A stretch of 64,000 nt of DNA from NCBI GenBank assembly GCA_964245825.1, contig CAXTNT010000001.1, positions 62,001 to 126,000 of the forward strand. The letters run 5' to 3'. The translations under genes and the position numbers were made by a program. Source of the stretch: CAJCIY01 sp964245825. GTDB lineage: Bacteria > Actinomycetota > Actinomycetes > Mycobacteriales > CAJCIY01. Below the pieces are notes generated by a model. That model did no database searches. It saw nothing but the letters and a program-made list of their open reading frames with translations, and had not been told where the DNA came from. Positions 57,514 through 64,000 of the stretch are shown here, piece after piece (the first letter of the stretch is position 1; each line of letters starts with the position of its first letter).

Positions 57514-58503
57514 GTGACGGACAAGCGGGTCCTGGTGGCGCGGCCGCGCGGCTACTGCGCCGGTGTCGACCGGGCCGTGCTGACGGTCGAGCGGGCGCTG
57601 GAGCTGAACGGTGCCCCGGTGTACGTCCGCAAGCAGATCGTGCACAACCTGCACGTCGTCCGGGACCTCGAGGCGAAGGGCGCGATCTTCGTCGAGGAGA
57701 CCGACGAGGTTCCGGTGGGGGCGATGGTGGTGTTCTCCGCCCACGGCATCGCCCCGACGGTCCACGCCGAGGCGGCCGCGCGGAAGCTGCGGACGATCGA
57801 CGCGACCTGCCCGCTGGTCACCAAGGTGCACCAGGAGGCCCGCCGCTTCGCCCGGGAGGGCTTCGACATCGTGCTGGTCGGCCACGAAGGCCACGAGGAG
57901 GTGGTGGGGACCACCGGGCAGGCGCCGGAGCGCACCCACCTCGTCGACGGGCCCGAGGAGGCCGCGGCCGTGACGGTCCGCGACCCGGAGCGGGTGGTGT
58001 GGCTGTCCCAGACGACGCTCTCGGTGGACGAGGCGATGCGCACCGTGAATGCCCTCAAGGAGCGGTTCCCCGCGCTGACGTCGCCGCCGAGCGACGACAT
58101 CTGCTACGCGACGCAGAACCGCCAGGTCGCGGTCAAGGCGATCGCCGGCGAGTGCGACCTGGTGTTGTGCATCGGCTCGCGCAACTCCTCCAACAGCGTG
58201 CGGCTGGTCGAGGTGGCGCTCGACAGCGGTGCCGGCGCCGCCCACCTCGTGGACGACGCCTCGGAGATCGACGCCGGGTGGCTCGACGGCGTCACCACCG
58301 TGGGCGTGACGAGCGGCGCCTCGGCGCCGGAGGCTCTGGTGGAGGGGGTGCTCGGCTACTTGGCCGCGGCCGGGTACTCCGACGTGCAGGAGGTCTCCAC
58401 CGCCGAGGAGCGGACGACCTTCGCGTTGCCGCGCGAGCTGCTGCTGGCCGAACGCGCCGGCGGAGTGCCGCCGGGACCGCGGACGACGCCGGACCGCGCC
58501 TGA
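57514..58503 (+). CDS. ispH: 4-Hydroxy-3-methylbut-2-enyl diphosphate reductase
   Basis: 329 residues. The three cysteines that hold the [4Fe-4S] cluster are visible: Cys15 in 'RPRGYCAGVDRAV', one in 'IDATCPLVTKVH' (about 98) and one in 'GECDLVLCIGSRNSSNS' (about 208-215). 'VFSAHGIAP' and 'GHEGHEEVVGT' carry the conserved histidines. It makes isopentenyl and dimethylallyl diphosphate in the last step of the MEP pathway, supplying the prenyltransferase encoded 19 kb upstream. It converges on the DUF6542 gene through a small hairpin. Confidence 0.96.
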   Translation: MTDKRVLVARPRGYCAGVDRAVLTVERALELNGAPVYVRKQIVHNLHVVRDLEAKGAIFVEETDEVPVGAMVVFSAHGIAPTVHAEAAARKLRTIDATCPLVTKVHQEARRFAREGFDIVLVGHEGHEEVVGTTGQAPERTHLVDGPEEAAAVTVRDPERVVWLSQTTLSVDEAMRTVNALKERFPALTSPPSDDICYATQNRQVAVKAIAGECDLVLCIGSRNSSNSVRLVEVALDSGAGAAHLVDDASEIDAGWLDGVTTVGVTSGASAPEALVEGVLGYLAAAGYSDVQEVSTAEERTTFALPRELLLAERAGGVPPGPRTTPDRA

Positions 58504-58512
58504 GCGGTGAGA

Positions 58513-58529
58513 GCGCGCTGTTAGCGCGC
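58513..58529. terminator. Hairpin between ispH and DUF6542 gene
   Basis: GCGCGCT (58513-58519) pairs with AGCGCGC (58523-58529) around GTT. It includes the TAA stop of the DUF6542 gene. Confidence 0.45.
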
Positions 58530-58910
58530 GACGCGGCGGGCCACCGCGGCGACGGTCGCGGCGGCGGTGGCGATCAGCACGACCGGGGCCTTGATGATGA
58601 AGGCGGACGCCAGCCAGGCCGCGTAGCCGCCGTCGTGCGCGGCCAGGCCGCCGACCACGAGCAGGCCGAAGTAGGCCAGCGGGACCAGCACCACGACACG
58701 GACCACGTCCGTCCTCGGGACCGCGGCGACTGCGACGACCGCGCCCAGGGCCAGGAAGGCAGCGAACAGCGCGCGCGCCGGCGCGCCGTGGGCGGTGTCC
58801 AGACCGGCGCCCACCGCCCCGGCGACGACGGTGAGGACGGACGCGGGCACGAAGGACAGGGAGATCGTCGGGAGTGCCCGCCGGGGAAGGGCGGTGCTCA
58901 ACAGGGCCAT
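58521..58910 (-). CDS. DUF6542-type small membrane protein
   Basis: 129 residues with four hydrophobic helices (about 12-34, 42-62, 68-90, 98-122), the last strongly Ala/Val-rich. It matches the small membrane protein found beside ispH in mycobacteria (Rv1111c position). No charged cluster or catalytic motif is visible; function unknown. TAACCT lies 6 nt before its ATG. It ends in TAA, uncommon here. Confidence 0.72.
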   Translation of the reverse strand: MALLSTALPRRALPTISLSFVPASVLTVVAGAVGAGLDTAHGAPARALFAAFLALGAVVAVAAVPRTDVVRVVVLVPLAYFGLLVVGGLAAHDGGYAAWLASAFIIKAPVVLIATAAATVAAVARRVAR

Positions 58911-58916
58911 GGCCGC

Positions 58917-58922
58917 AGGTTA
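58917..58922 (-). promoter_or_regulatory. Probable -10 element of the DUF6542 gene
   Basis: TAACCT on the minus strand, 6 nt before ATG 58910. Confidence 0.45.
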
Positions 58923-58969
58923 GGGCTGCGCGGTCGCGGACTGGCTCGACGCGCCGAGACAGACCTGCC

Positions 58970-60007
58970 TCAACCGGCCGAGCGCAGCCCGGGCCCTCCT
59001 CCGGTCAGCTCGGTCGCGGCGAGTGGCCGGACGCCTTCGGTGACCCCTGTCGGTGTCGGCAGCGGCGCATCGGCGACGGCGAGATCGGCGAGCCGTCGGG
59101 CGCTGACCAGCACCCGGCCCTCCAGGCTTCCCACGCTCTGGTTGTAGGCGGCGACGGCCCCTGTCAGCGATCTGCCGAGCTTGTCGAGGTGGCTGCCCAT
59201 GGTGGCCAGCCGCTCGTACAGTTCCCGGCCGACCGCACCGATCTCGGCGGCGCTGGCCGACAGCCGCTCGGTCCGCCAGCCGTACGCGATGGTGCGTAAC
59301 AGGGCGACCAGCGACCCCGGCGTGGCCGGGACGATGCCGCGGGCGAACGCGTCCTCGAGCAGCCCCGGGTCCTCGGCGAGCGCCGCGTCCAGGAATGCAT
59401 CTGCCGGCACGAACAGCACGACCAGCTCGGGCGAGCCGGCGAGGTCGGCCCAGTAGGCCTTGTCGGCCAGCGCCCGGACGTGCCCGCGCACGGCCCTGGC
59501 ATGGGCGGTCAAGGCGGCCGCGCGCTCGGCGTCGTCGCGCGCCTCCATCGCCGCCAGCCAGTGCAGCAGCGGCACCTTGCTGTCGACGGCGACGTCCTTG
59601 CCGTCGGCGAGGTGGACCACCACGTCGGGCCGATGGCGCCCGTCGGCCGAGGTGACCTGCTCGGAGAAGTGGCAGTGCTCGAGCGCACCCGCCGACTCGA
59701 TCACCCGGCGCAGCTGCACCTCGCCCCACCGCCCCCGGGTCTGCGGCGCGCGCAACGCCGTGACGAGGCGGCCGGTCTCGTTGCGCAGGGCGTCGTGGGC
59801 GAGGCGCATCGCGGCGACCTGCTCGGACAGCCCGCCGTAGGCCTGCGCCCGGTGAGCCTCCACCGCCCGCAGCTGCGCGTCGACGGCGGCCAGCGACTGC
59901 GCCACCGGCGCGAGCTCGGCGCGGACCTCGCGGGCACGGACGGACCGCCCGACCCACCCCGCCACGGCGCCGACGAGCAGGGCGAGCAGTGCGACGAGAA
60001 CGGTCAT
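58970..60007 (-). CDS. rmuC: DNA recombination protein RmuC
   Basis: 345 residues. An N-terminal membrane anchor 'VLVALLALLVGAVAGWVG' (3-20) is followed by a coiled coil (about 25-85). The nuclease-like core carries 'RGRWGEVQLRRVIESAGALEHCHF' in pieces (about 92) and 'RPDVVVHLADGKDVAVDSKVPL' in pieces (about 128), which holds the Asp/Asp-x-Lys residues of restriction-enzyme-like folds. RmuC limits inversions at repeats. ATG 60007 has no strong ribosome site. It diverges from ychF by 39 bp. Confidence 0.9.
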   Translation of the reverse strand: MTVLVALLALLVGAVAGWVGRSVRAREVRAELAPVAQSLAAVDAQLRAVEAHRAQAYGGLSEQVAAMRLAHDALRNETGRLVTALRAPQTRGRWGEVQLRRVIESAGALEHCHFSEQVTSADGRHRPDVVVHLADGKDVAVDSKVPLLHWLAAMEARDDAERAAALTAHARAVRGHVRALADKAYWADLAGSPELVVLFVPADAFLDAALAEDPGLLEDAFARGIVPATPGSLVALLRTIAYGWRTERLSASAAEIGAVGRELYERLATMGSHLDKLGRSLTGAVAAYNQSVGSLEGRVLVSARRLADLAVADAPLPTPTGVTEGVRPLAATELTGGGPGLRSAG

Positions 60008-60034
60008 GGCCGGCAGCTTGCCGGCGGGGTCCGA

Positions 60035-60040
60035 CAGAAT
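60035..60040 (+). promoter_or_regulatory. Possible -10 element of ychF
   Basis: CAGAAT lies 6 nt before GTG 60047. Confidence 0.35.
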
Positions 60041-60046
60041 CAGCGT

Positions 60047-61123
60047 GTGGCGCTCTCCATCGGCATCGTCGGCCTGCCCAACGTCGGGAAGTCGACCCTG
60101 TTCAACGCCCTGACCAGGGCCACGGTGCTGGCCGCGAACTACCCCTTCGCCACCATCGAGCCGAACGTCGGCATCGTGCCGGTGCCCGACGCCCGGCTCG
60201 ACCGCCTCGCCGAGCTGTACCGCAGCGAGCGGACGGTCGCCGCCACCGTCGAGTTCGTCGACATCGCGGGCCTGGTCCGCGGCGCCAGCGAGGGACAGGG
60301 GCTCGGCAACCAGTTCCTCGCGCACATCCGCGAGACGGACGCGATCTGCCAGGTCGTCCGCGCCTTCGCCGACCCCGACGTCGTGCACGTGGACGGCCGC
60401 GTGGACCCCGTGGCCGACATCGAGACCGTGAACACGGAACTCATCCTCGCGGATCTGCAGACCCTCGACGCCCGGCTGCCGAGGCTGGAGAAGGAGGGCC
60501 GCACCGACAAGGCCAAGGCGCCGGTGTACGAGGCCGCCACCCACGCCCGGAAGGTCCTCGACACCGGTACGCCGCTGGCTGCGGACCCGAGCGTCGACCG
60601 GGCCCTGCTGCGCGAGCTGTTCCTGCTGACCGCGAAGCCCTTCCTCTACGTCGTCAACGTCGACGAGGGCCAGATCGGCGATCCCGCTGCGCTGCAGGTG
60701 GTCTCACCCGCCGTGGGCGGCGCGGAGGTGGTCGCCCTGTGCGCGAAGGTGGAGGCCGAGCTGGTCGAGCTCGAGCCCGCCGAGGCCGCGGAGCTGCTGT
60801 CGTCGTACGGCCAGGAGAGCTCTGGCCTGGCACAGCTCGCCGCGGCGGGGTTCCGTACCCTCGGCCTGCAGACCTACCTCACGGCCGGCCCCAAGGAGGC
60901 CCGCGCGTGGACCATCCGGGCCGGCGCCACCGCGCCCGAAGCGGCCGGGGTGATCCACTCGGACTTCCAGAAGGGCTTCATCAAGGCCGAGATCGTGTCG
61001 TACGAGGATCTGCTCGGGGCGGGTTCCGTGGCGGCCGTCCGTGCCGCGGGCAAGGCCCGGATGGAGGGCAAGGACTACGTGATGCGCGACGGCGACGTCG
61101 TGGACTTCCGCTTCAACGTGTGA
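60047..61123 (+). CDS. ychF: Redox-regulated ATPase YchF (OLA1)
   Basis: 358 residues of the Obg superfamily. Walker A 'GLPNVGKST' is at 9-17, switch I 'NYPFATIEPNVGIV' (about 30), switch II 'VDIAGLVRGASEGQGLGNQFL' in pieces (about 67), and the nucleotide-base motif is 'VVNVDEGQ' (about 204, Asn-x-x-Glu where GTPases have Asn-Lys-x-Asp), which explains ATP preference. The TGS domain occupies the last 85 residues and contains 'GVIHSDFQKGFIKAEIVSYED' in pieces. It binds ribosomes and modulates stress responses. Confidence 0.96.
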   Translation: MALSIGIVGLPNVGKSTLFNALTRATVLAANYPFATIEPNVGIVPVPDARLDRLAELYRSERTVAATVEFVDIAGLVRGASEGQGLGNQFLAHIRETDAICQVVRAFADPDVVHVDGRVDPVADIETVNTELILADLQTLDARLPRLEKEGRTDKAKAPVYEAATHARKVLDTGTPLAADPSVDRALLRELFLLTAKPFLYVVNVDEGQIGDPAALQVVSPAVGGAEVVALCAKVEAELVELEPAEAAELLSSYGQESSGLAQLAAAGFRTLGLQTYLTAGPKEARAWTIRAGATAPEAAGVIHSDFQKGFIKAEIVSYEDLLGAGSVAAVRAAGKARMEGKDYVMRDGDVVDFRFNV

Positions 61124-61229
61124 GGCCCAGCAAAGCCGCACACCTTCGTGGATTTCTGCATCGGTGCCGGCGGTACGGGTCAGCGAAGGCCGCTCTGCGA
61201 GTGACTGCGCATCAGCCCTCGCCGCGCAT

Positions 61230-61667
61230 CTAGGTCCTCTGCTCTTTCATCCGCTTCGGGCGGTCGGCGCGGGAGGTGTTCAGGACCACGGCGGCGCGGA
61301 TAAGCGCGGTCAACGCCTCATTATCGATCTCGTCCCCCTCGTGGAAGTCGATGGCACGCCTGGTGTTGCCTTCCAGGCTGGCGTTGAAGAGACCTGACGG
61401 GTCCGCCAGCGAGGCGCCCTTGGCGAAGGTCATCTTCACGACACTCTTGTACGTCTCACCGGTACAGATGATGCCGGCGTGCGACCACACCGGGACCCCT
61501 CGCCACTTCCACTCCTCGACGACGTCGGGGTCGGCCTGCCTGACGACAGTCCGGACCCGAGCGAGCGTCGCGCCCCGCCAGTCACTCAGCTCGTGGATTC
61601 TGGCGTCTATCAACTGGGAGGCGGACTCGCCGCCGGCTGCCATCGCCGGAGTGCCCTGATCCGTCAT
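61230..61667 (-). CDS. DUF1801-family protein
   Basis: 145 residues. 'ARIHELSDWRGATLARVRTVVRQADPDVVEEWKWRGVPVWSHAGIICTGETYKSVVKMTF' in pieces (about 25-84) is the DUF1801 (YdhG-like) core, and 'GLFNASLEGNTRRAIDFHEGDEID' in pieces follows. The family folds as an alpha/beta domain of unknown biochemical role. Base composition is less GC-rich than its neighbours. ATG 61667 was chosen because similarity begins soon after it. It diverges from the macrodomain gene by 112 bp. Confidence 0.82.
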   Translation of the reverse strand: MTDQGTPAMAAGGESASQLIDARIHELSDWRGATLARVRTVVRQADPDVVEEWKWRGVPVWSHAGIICTGETYKSVVKMTFAKGASLADPSGLFNASLEGNTRRAIDFHEGDEIDNEALTALIRAAVVLNTSRADRPKRMKEQRT

Positions 61668-61767
61668 GGCCGCAGGCGCCTTCTTCCTGTCGTCCTCGCT
61701 CGCCGTGCCTCGGGACCCGGCCCGTGGCCGCCCGAGCCGGCAGCAACTGTGGGGCAGCCGCGGCCGC

Positions 61768-61773
61768 CAGACT
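61768..61773 (+). promoter_or_regulatory. Possible -10 element of the macrodomain gene
   Basis: CAGACT lies 6 nt before ATG 61780. Confidence 0.35.
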
Positions 61774-61779
61774 AATGGG

Positions 61780-62277
61780 ATGGAGATCCAGGTCGTCCTG
61801 GGCACCATCACGGACGCGGACGTCGACGTCATCGTGACCGCGGCGAACCAGGCGCTTGCCGGTGGCGGCGGAGTCGACGGGGCCGTCCACCGCGCCGCTG
61901 GTCCTGAACTGCTCGCCGCGATCCGCCCGCTCGCTCCCTGTCCGCCCGGCGGAGCGGTGCTGAGCCCCGCCTTCGGCCTGGGACCACGCGTGCGGCACGT
62001 CGTGCACGCGGTCGGGCCTCGATATGGCGTCGACGAGCCCGCCGCCGTGCTGCTCGCGTCGGCCTACCAGGCGAGCCTGGCGCGGTGCGACGAGGTCGGC
62101 GCCACCAGCGTGGCGTTTCCAGCCCTCTCGACCGGAGCCTTCGGCTACCCGCTCGTGGCGGCCTGCGAGATCAGCGTCTCGGCGCTTCGCGCCTCGACTG
62201 CGGCCGTCGGGTCGTGCTTGCTCGTCGCCTTCGACGACCGAACCCGCAGGTGCTGGGATCGCGCACTCGCCACCTGA
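61780..62277 (+). CDS. Macrodomain protein (ADP-ribose/O-acetyl-ADP-ribose hydrolase-like)
   Basis: 165 residues, a single macrodomain. 'VIVTAANQALAGGGGVDGAVHRAAG' in pieces (about 18-42) holds the Asn and glycine loop of MacroD-type hydrolases; 'VRHVVHAVGPRYG' (about 70) and 'SVAFPALSTGAFGYPLVAAC' in pieces (about 110-128) complete the ADP-ribose pocket. It should remove ADP-ribose from proteins or deacetylate O-acetyl-ADP-ribose. No ADP-ribosyltransferase gene is adjacent, so there is no toxin-antitoxin pairing to support. Confidence 0.9.
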   Translation: MEIQVVLGTITDADVDVIVTAANQALAGGGGVDGAVHRAAGPELLAAIRPLAPCPPGGAVLSPAFGLGPRVRHVVHAVGPRYGVDEPAAVLLASAYQASLARCDEVGATSVAFPALSTGAFGYPLVAACEISVSALRASTAAVGSCLLVAFDDRTRRCWDRALAT

Positions 62278-62453
62278 GCGGGGACGCGTCCTGGTTGAGC
62301 GGAGTGACCGCCGGCGGTGGTTGGCGCAGGCGTTCGAGTCGTCCTGTTTTCGTCTGCTTCTCACAGGCGTTTCGGGCGAATTGTCCGTGCGCCCGGTGTA
62401 CCCACGAGACCAAATACCTCGGGTATCGTCCGCTCCGTTCCGTCATTCGGAGC

Positions 62454-62498
62454 CCCGGCCGCGATCGGCTGCCGTGGCCGGGCGGCGGGGCAGCCGCC
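62454..62498. other. Two short hairpins upstream of the S53 protease gene
   Basis: CCCGGCC (62454-62460) pairs with GGCCGGG (62476-62482), and GGCGGC (62481-62486) pairs with GCCGCC (62493-62498), followed by GTCATTTT. The two share bases, so they may be alternative folds in the protease leader or a terminator for the macrodomain transcript. ATACCTCGGGTAT (62414-62426) is a further small palindrome. Confidence 0.35.
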
Positions 62499-62533
62499 GT
62501 CATTTTCCTGCACTTCGAGCCCAGGAGCCCTCT

Positions 62534-64000
62534 GTGCGTTCAGGTCTTTCGACATCTCGTCTACGCAGCGGGGCGGTGGTCGCCGTGGCGACCGCAGCGC
62601 TCGTCGCCGGTGCCGGCGCGCTGCCGGTGGTGGCGGCTGCGCCGCCGAACACGATCGTGCTGACGGGTGAGGTGGTGCACGACCTGTCGAGCTACACCGA
62701 TCTCGGCGCAGTCCAGCCGGGCGCCTCGATGCGCGTCGCTGTCGCCCTGTCCTACGACCAGGCGGCTCGCGACGCGGCGTACAAGGCGATCTACACGCCG
62801 GGGAGCGCGAGCTACGACCAGTTCCTGACGCCGGCGCAGTTCCGCACCCAGTTCGGCGCCGACCCCGCAGTGGCCAGCCGCGTCCGCACCGCCGTCACCT
62901 CGCAGGGCCTGGATGTCGCCTACGCCTCCCCGGACGGCAGCTACCTGGAGCTCACCGGGACGGCCGACCAGGTCGAGAACACGTTCCAGGTCAGCGAGCA
63001 CACGTTCCAGACCAGTGCCGGCACCTTCACCGCCAACGCGCAGGCGCCCACGGTCCCCAGCGGCGTCGCCGCGGTCCTCGGGCTGACGTCCCTGACCAAG
63101 ATGACCGCGCTCGGGACCACGCGAGCCACCCGCCCGGCCGCGCCGGCGCAGGACACGTGCGTCCCCGGCCAGTGCACCGGAATCCTCACCCCCCAGGACC
63201 TCTGGTCGGTGTACGACCAGCCGAGCACGGATCGCGGCGCCGGCCAGCAGATCGCCATCTTCGGCGAGGGCCAGCTCGACCAGGTGGTCTCCAACCTCCG
63301 CACGTTCGAGACGGACCACGGCCTCCCGGTCGTCCCGGTGAAGCGGAACCTCGTCGGTGACAACCTCAGCGACAACGCCGGTCAGGACGAGTGGGACCTG
63401 GACTCTGACGCGACGACCGGCATGTCGCCGGACCTCGAGGGGCTCCAGTACTACTTCGGCTCGGACCTTTCGGATGCGTCCATCGGCGGGACCTACTCCG
63501 CGTGGGCGAACGACCCCAAGGGGCCGTCGACCGGCAACAGCTCGTTCGGTGGCTCCGAGCAGCTCGAGTACCTGGGCGGGTTCGTCCTCGACTCGCTGCT
63601 GCAGCAGGCGGCCATGGAGGGACGGACGATGTTCGCCTCCTCCGGTGACGGCGGTGGGTCGTGCCTTCCTGGCGCCAACGGCGTGACCAACGACGGCGCA
63701 CCGTGTGTGGAGTACCCGGCATCCTCGCCGTACGTGGTCGGGGTCGGCGGCACCGTGCTCTACACCGCCACCACCTCGCCCACCAGCAGCACGCAGGCGA
63801 CCCCGGCAGCGCGGTCCGACGAGTACTCCTGGACCTACAGCGGCGGCGGCATGAGCGACTACGAGCCGGCGCCCAGCTACCAGACTGCCGCGTTCCCGGC
63901 CGGGGCGGGCGTCCCCTGCACGATGGGTGCGGCCACCGGCCAGACCTGCCGCGGCGTCCCGGACGTGTCGGCGGTCTCCGGCGATGTCGCGACCAACGGC
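62534..64000 (+). CDS. Secreted S53 (sedolisin/kumamolisin-type) serine protease, 3' end outside window
   Basis: 489 codons are visible, with no stop. A signal peptide (about 1-42) has a basic start and the hydrophobic stretch 'AVVAVATAALVAGAGALPVVAAA' in pieces. A pro-kumamolisin domain follows (about 60-200: 'QFLTPAQFRTQFG', 'YLELTGTADQVENTF'). The catalytic domain has Glu and Asp in 'DEWDLDSDATTGM' (about 280-292), 'GNSSFGGSEQ' and the oxyanion Asp in 'FASSGDGGGS' (about 365). The catalytic Ser and the calcium site lie beyond the window. GTG 62534 has AGGAG 8 nt upstream. Confidence 0.9.
   Translation, partial: MRSGLSTSRLRSGAVVAVATAALVAGAGALPVVAAAPPNTIVLTGEVVHDLSSYTDLGAVQPGASMRVAVALSYDQAARDAAYKAIYTPGSASYDQFLTPAQFRTQFGADPAVASRVRTAVTSQGLDVAYASPDGSYLELTGTADQVENTFQVSEHTFQTSAGTFTANAQAPTVPSGVAAVLGLTSLTKMTALGTTRATRPAAPAQDTCVPGQCTGILTPQDLWSVYDQPSTDRGAGQQIAIFGEGQLDQVVSNLRTFETDHGLPVVPVKRNLVGDNLSDNAGQDEWDLDSDATTGMSPDLEGLQYYFGSDLSDASIGGTYSAWANDPKGPSTGNSSFGGSEQLEYLGGFVLDSLLQQAAMEGRTMFASSGDGGGSCLPGANGVTNDGAPCVEYPASSPYVVGVGGTVLYTATTSPTSSTQATPAARSDEYSWTYSGGGMSDYEPAPSYQTAAFPAGAGVPCTMGAATGQTCRGVPDVSAVSGDVATNG

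Noticed and set aside
61780..62277. Toxin-antitoxin or phage-defence pair (macrodomain with DUF1801)
   Set aside because: No ADP-ribosyltransferase is encoded nearby and the genes are divergent with separate upstream regions.
62278..62533. Cyclic-di-AMP or other riboswitch upstream of the secreted protease
   Set aside because: Only short overlapping hairpins were found. I could not match any conserved riboswitch core by eye.

Overview
The window is chromosomal DNA of a very GC-rich actinobacterium (class Actinomycetes). The evidence is a mycothiol conjugate amidase, GreA beside a DUF4307 protein, a GTP-type PEP carboxykinase, a DUF222/HNH endonuclease, SARP-type regulator domains, frequent GTG starts, and TANNNT-like hexamers 6-8 nt before many start codons, the signature of leaderless transcripts. 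I could not place it to genus. No rRNA, tRNA, CRISPR array, insertion sequence or prophage was seen.

Layout. 1-13.8 kb: the end of a secreted (probably subtilisin-like) protease, pncB diverging from metB, a drug-type ABC exporter pair, an SCO6745-like protein, a methyltransferase/DUF2269 pair, a MoxR ATPase/VWA operon, a ROK kinase, an Asp-nucleophile hydrolase diverging from ilvA. 13.8-19.4 kb: a decayed GNAT gene, an HNH endonuclease, greA/DUF4307 diverging from mca, and dimethylargininase diverging from an Lrp regulator. 19.4-23.3 kb: a homogentisate-pathway operon (hpd, aminotransferase, hmgA) with a divergent Lrp regulator. 23.3-35.4 kb: ArfB and ABC-F, an epimerase-like protein overlapping a DHA2 efflux pump, a DUF255 protein, a CurA-like reductase, a DEAD-box helicase, an uncharacterised conserved protein, a CoA-transferase and a PAQR membrane protein. 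35.6-44.4 kb: pckG, a cis-prenyltransferase, a methyltransferase, PhoH2, a zinc-ribbon protein, a ferritin-like protein, fumC and glpX. 44.5-48.9 kb: a flavin reductase/TetR/kynureninase-like cassette, a CGNR protein and a MATE exporter. 48.9-62.3 kb: a fused ABC exporter, DUF4245, xseA/xseB, a lipid-droplet-type protein, a TPR/BTAD regulator, ispH, DUF6542, rmuC, ychF, a DUF1801 protein and a macrodomain protein. The window ends inside a sedolisin (S53) protease gene.

From memory, the series metB, greA, DUF4307, mca, small membrane protein, DUF255, PAQR, cis-prenyltransferase, phoH2, fumarase, glpX, DUF4245, xseB/xseA, lipid-droplet protein, ispH, DUF6542, ychF follows the Mycobacterium tuberculosis Rv1079-Rv1112 region. 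The other genes look like lineage-specific insertions in this core. pckG, glpX and fumC lie close together and bear on gluconeogenesis and the C4 end of central metabolism; tyrosine breakdown through homogentisate would also yield fumarate.

I found no clear unknown multi-gene system. The best leads are the widespread leaderless signature, large hairpins at convergent gene ends (one with an expanded 12-bp repeat in its loop), a six-tract G-run upstream of phoH2, a regulator with its DNA-binding and BTAD domains at the C-terminus, the fused asymmetric ABC exporter, and two damaged genes (GNAT, aminotransferase).
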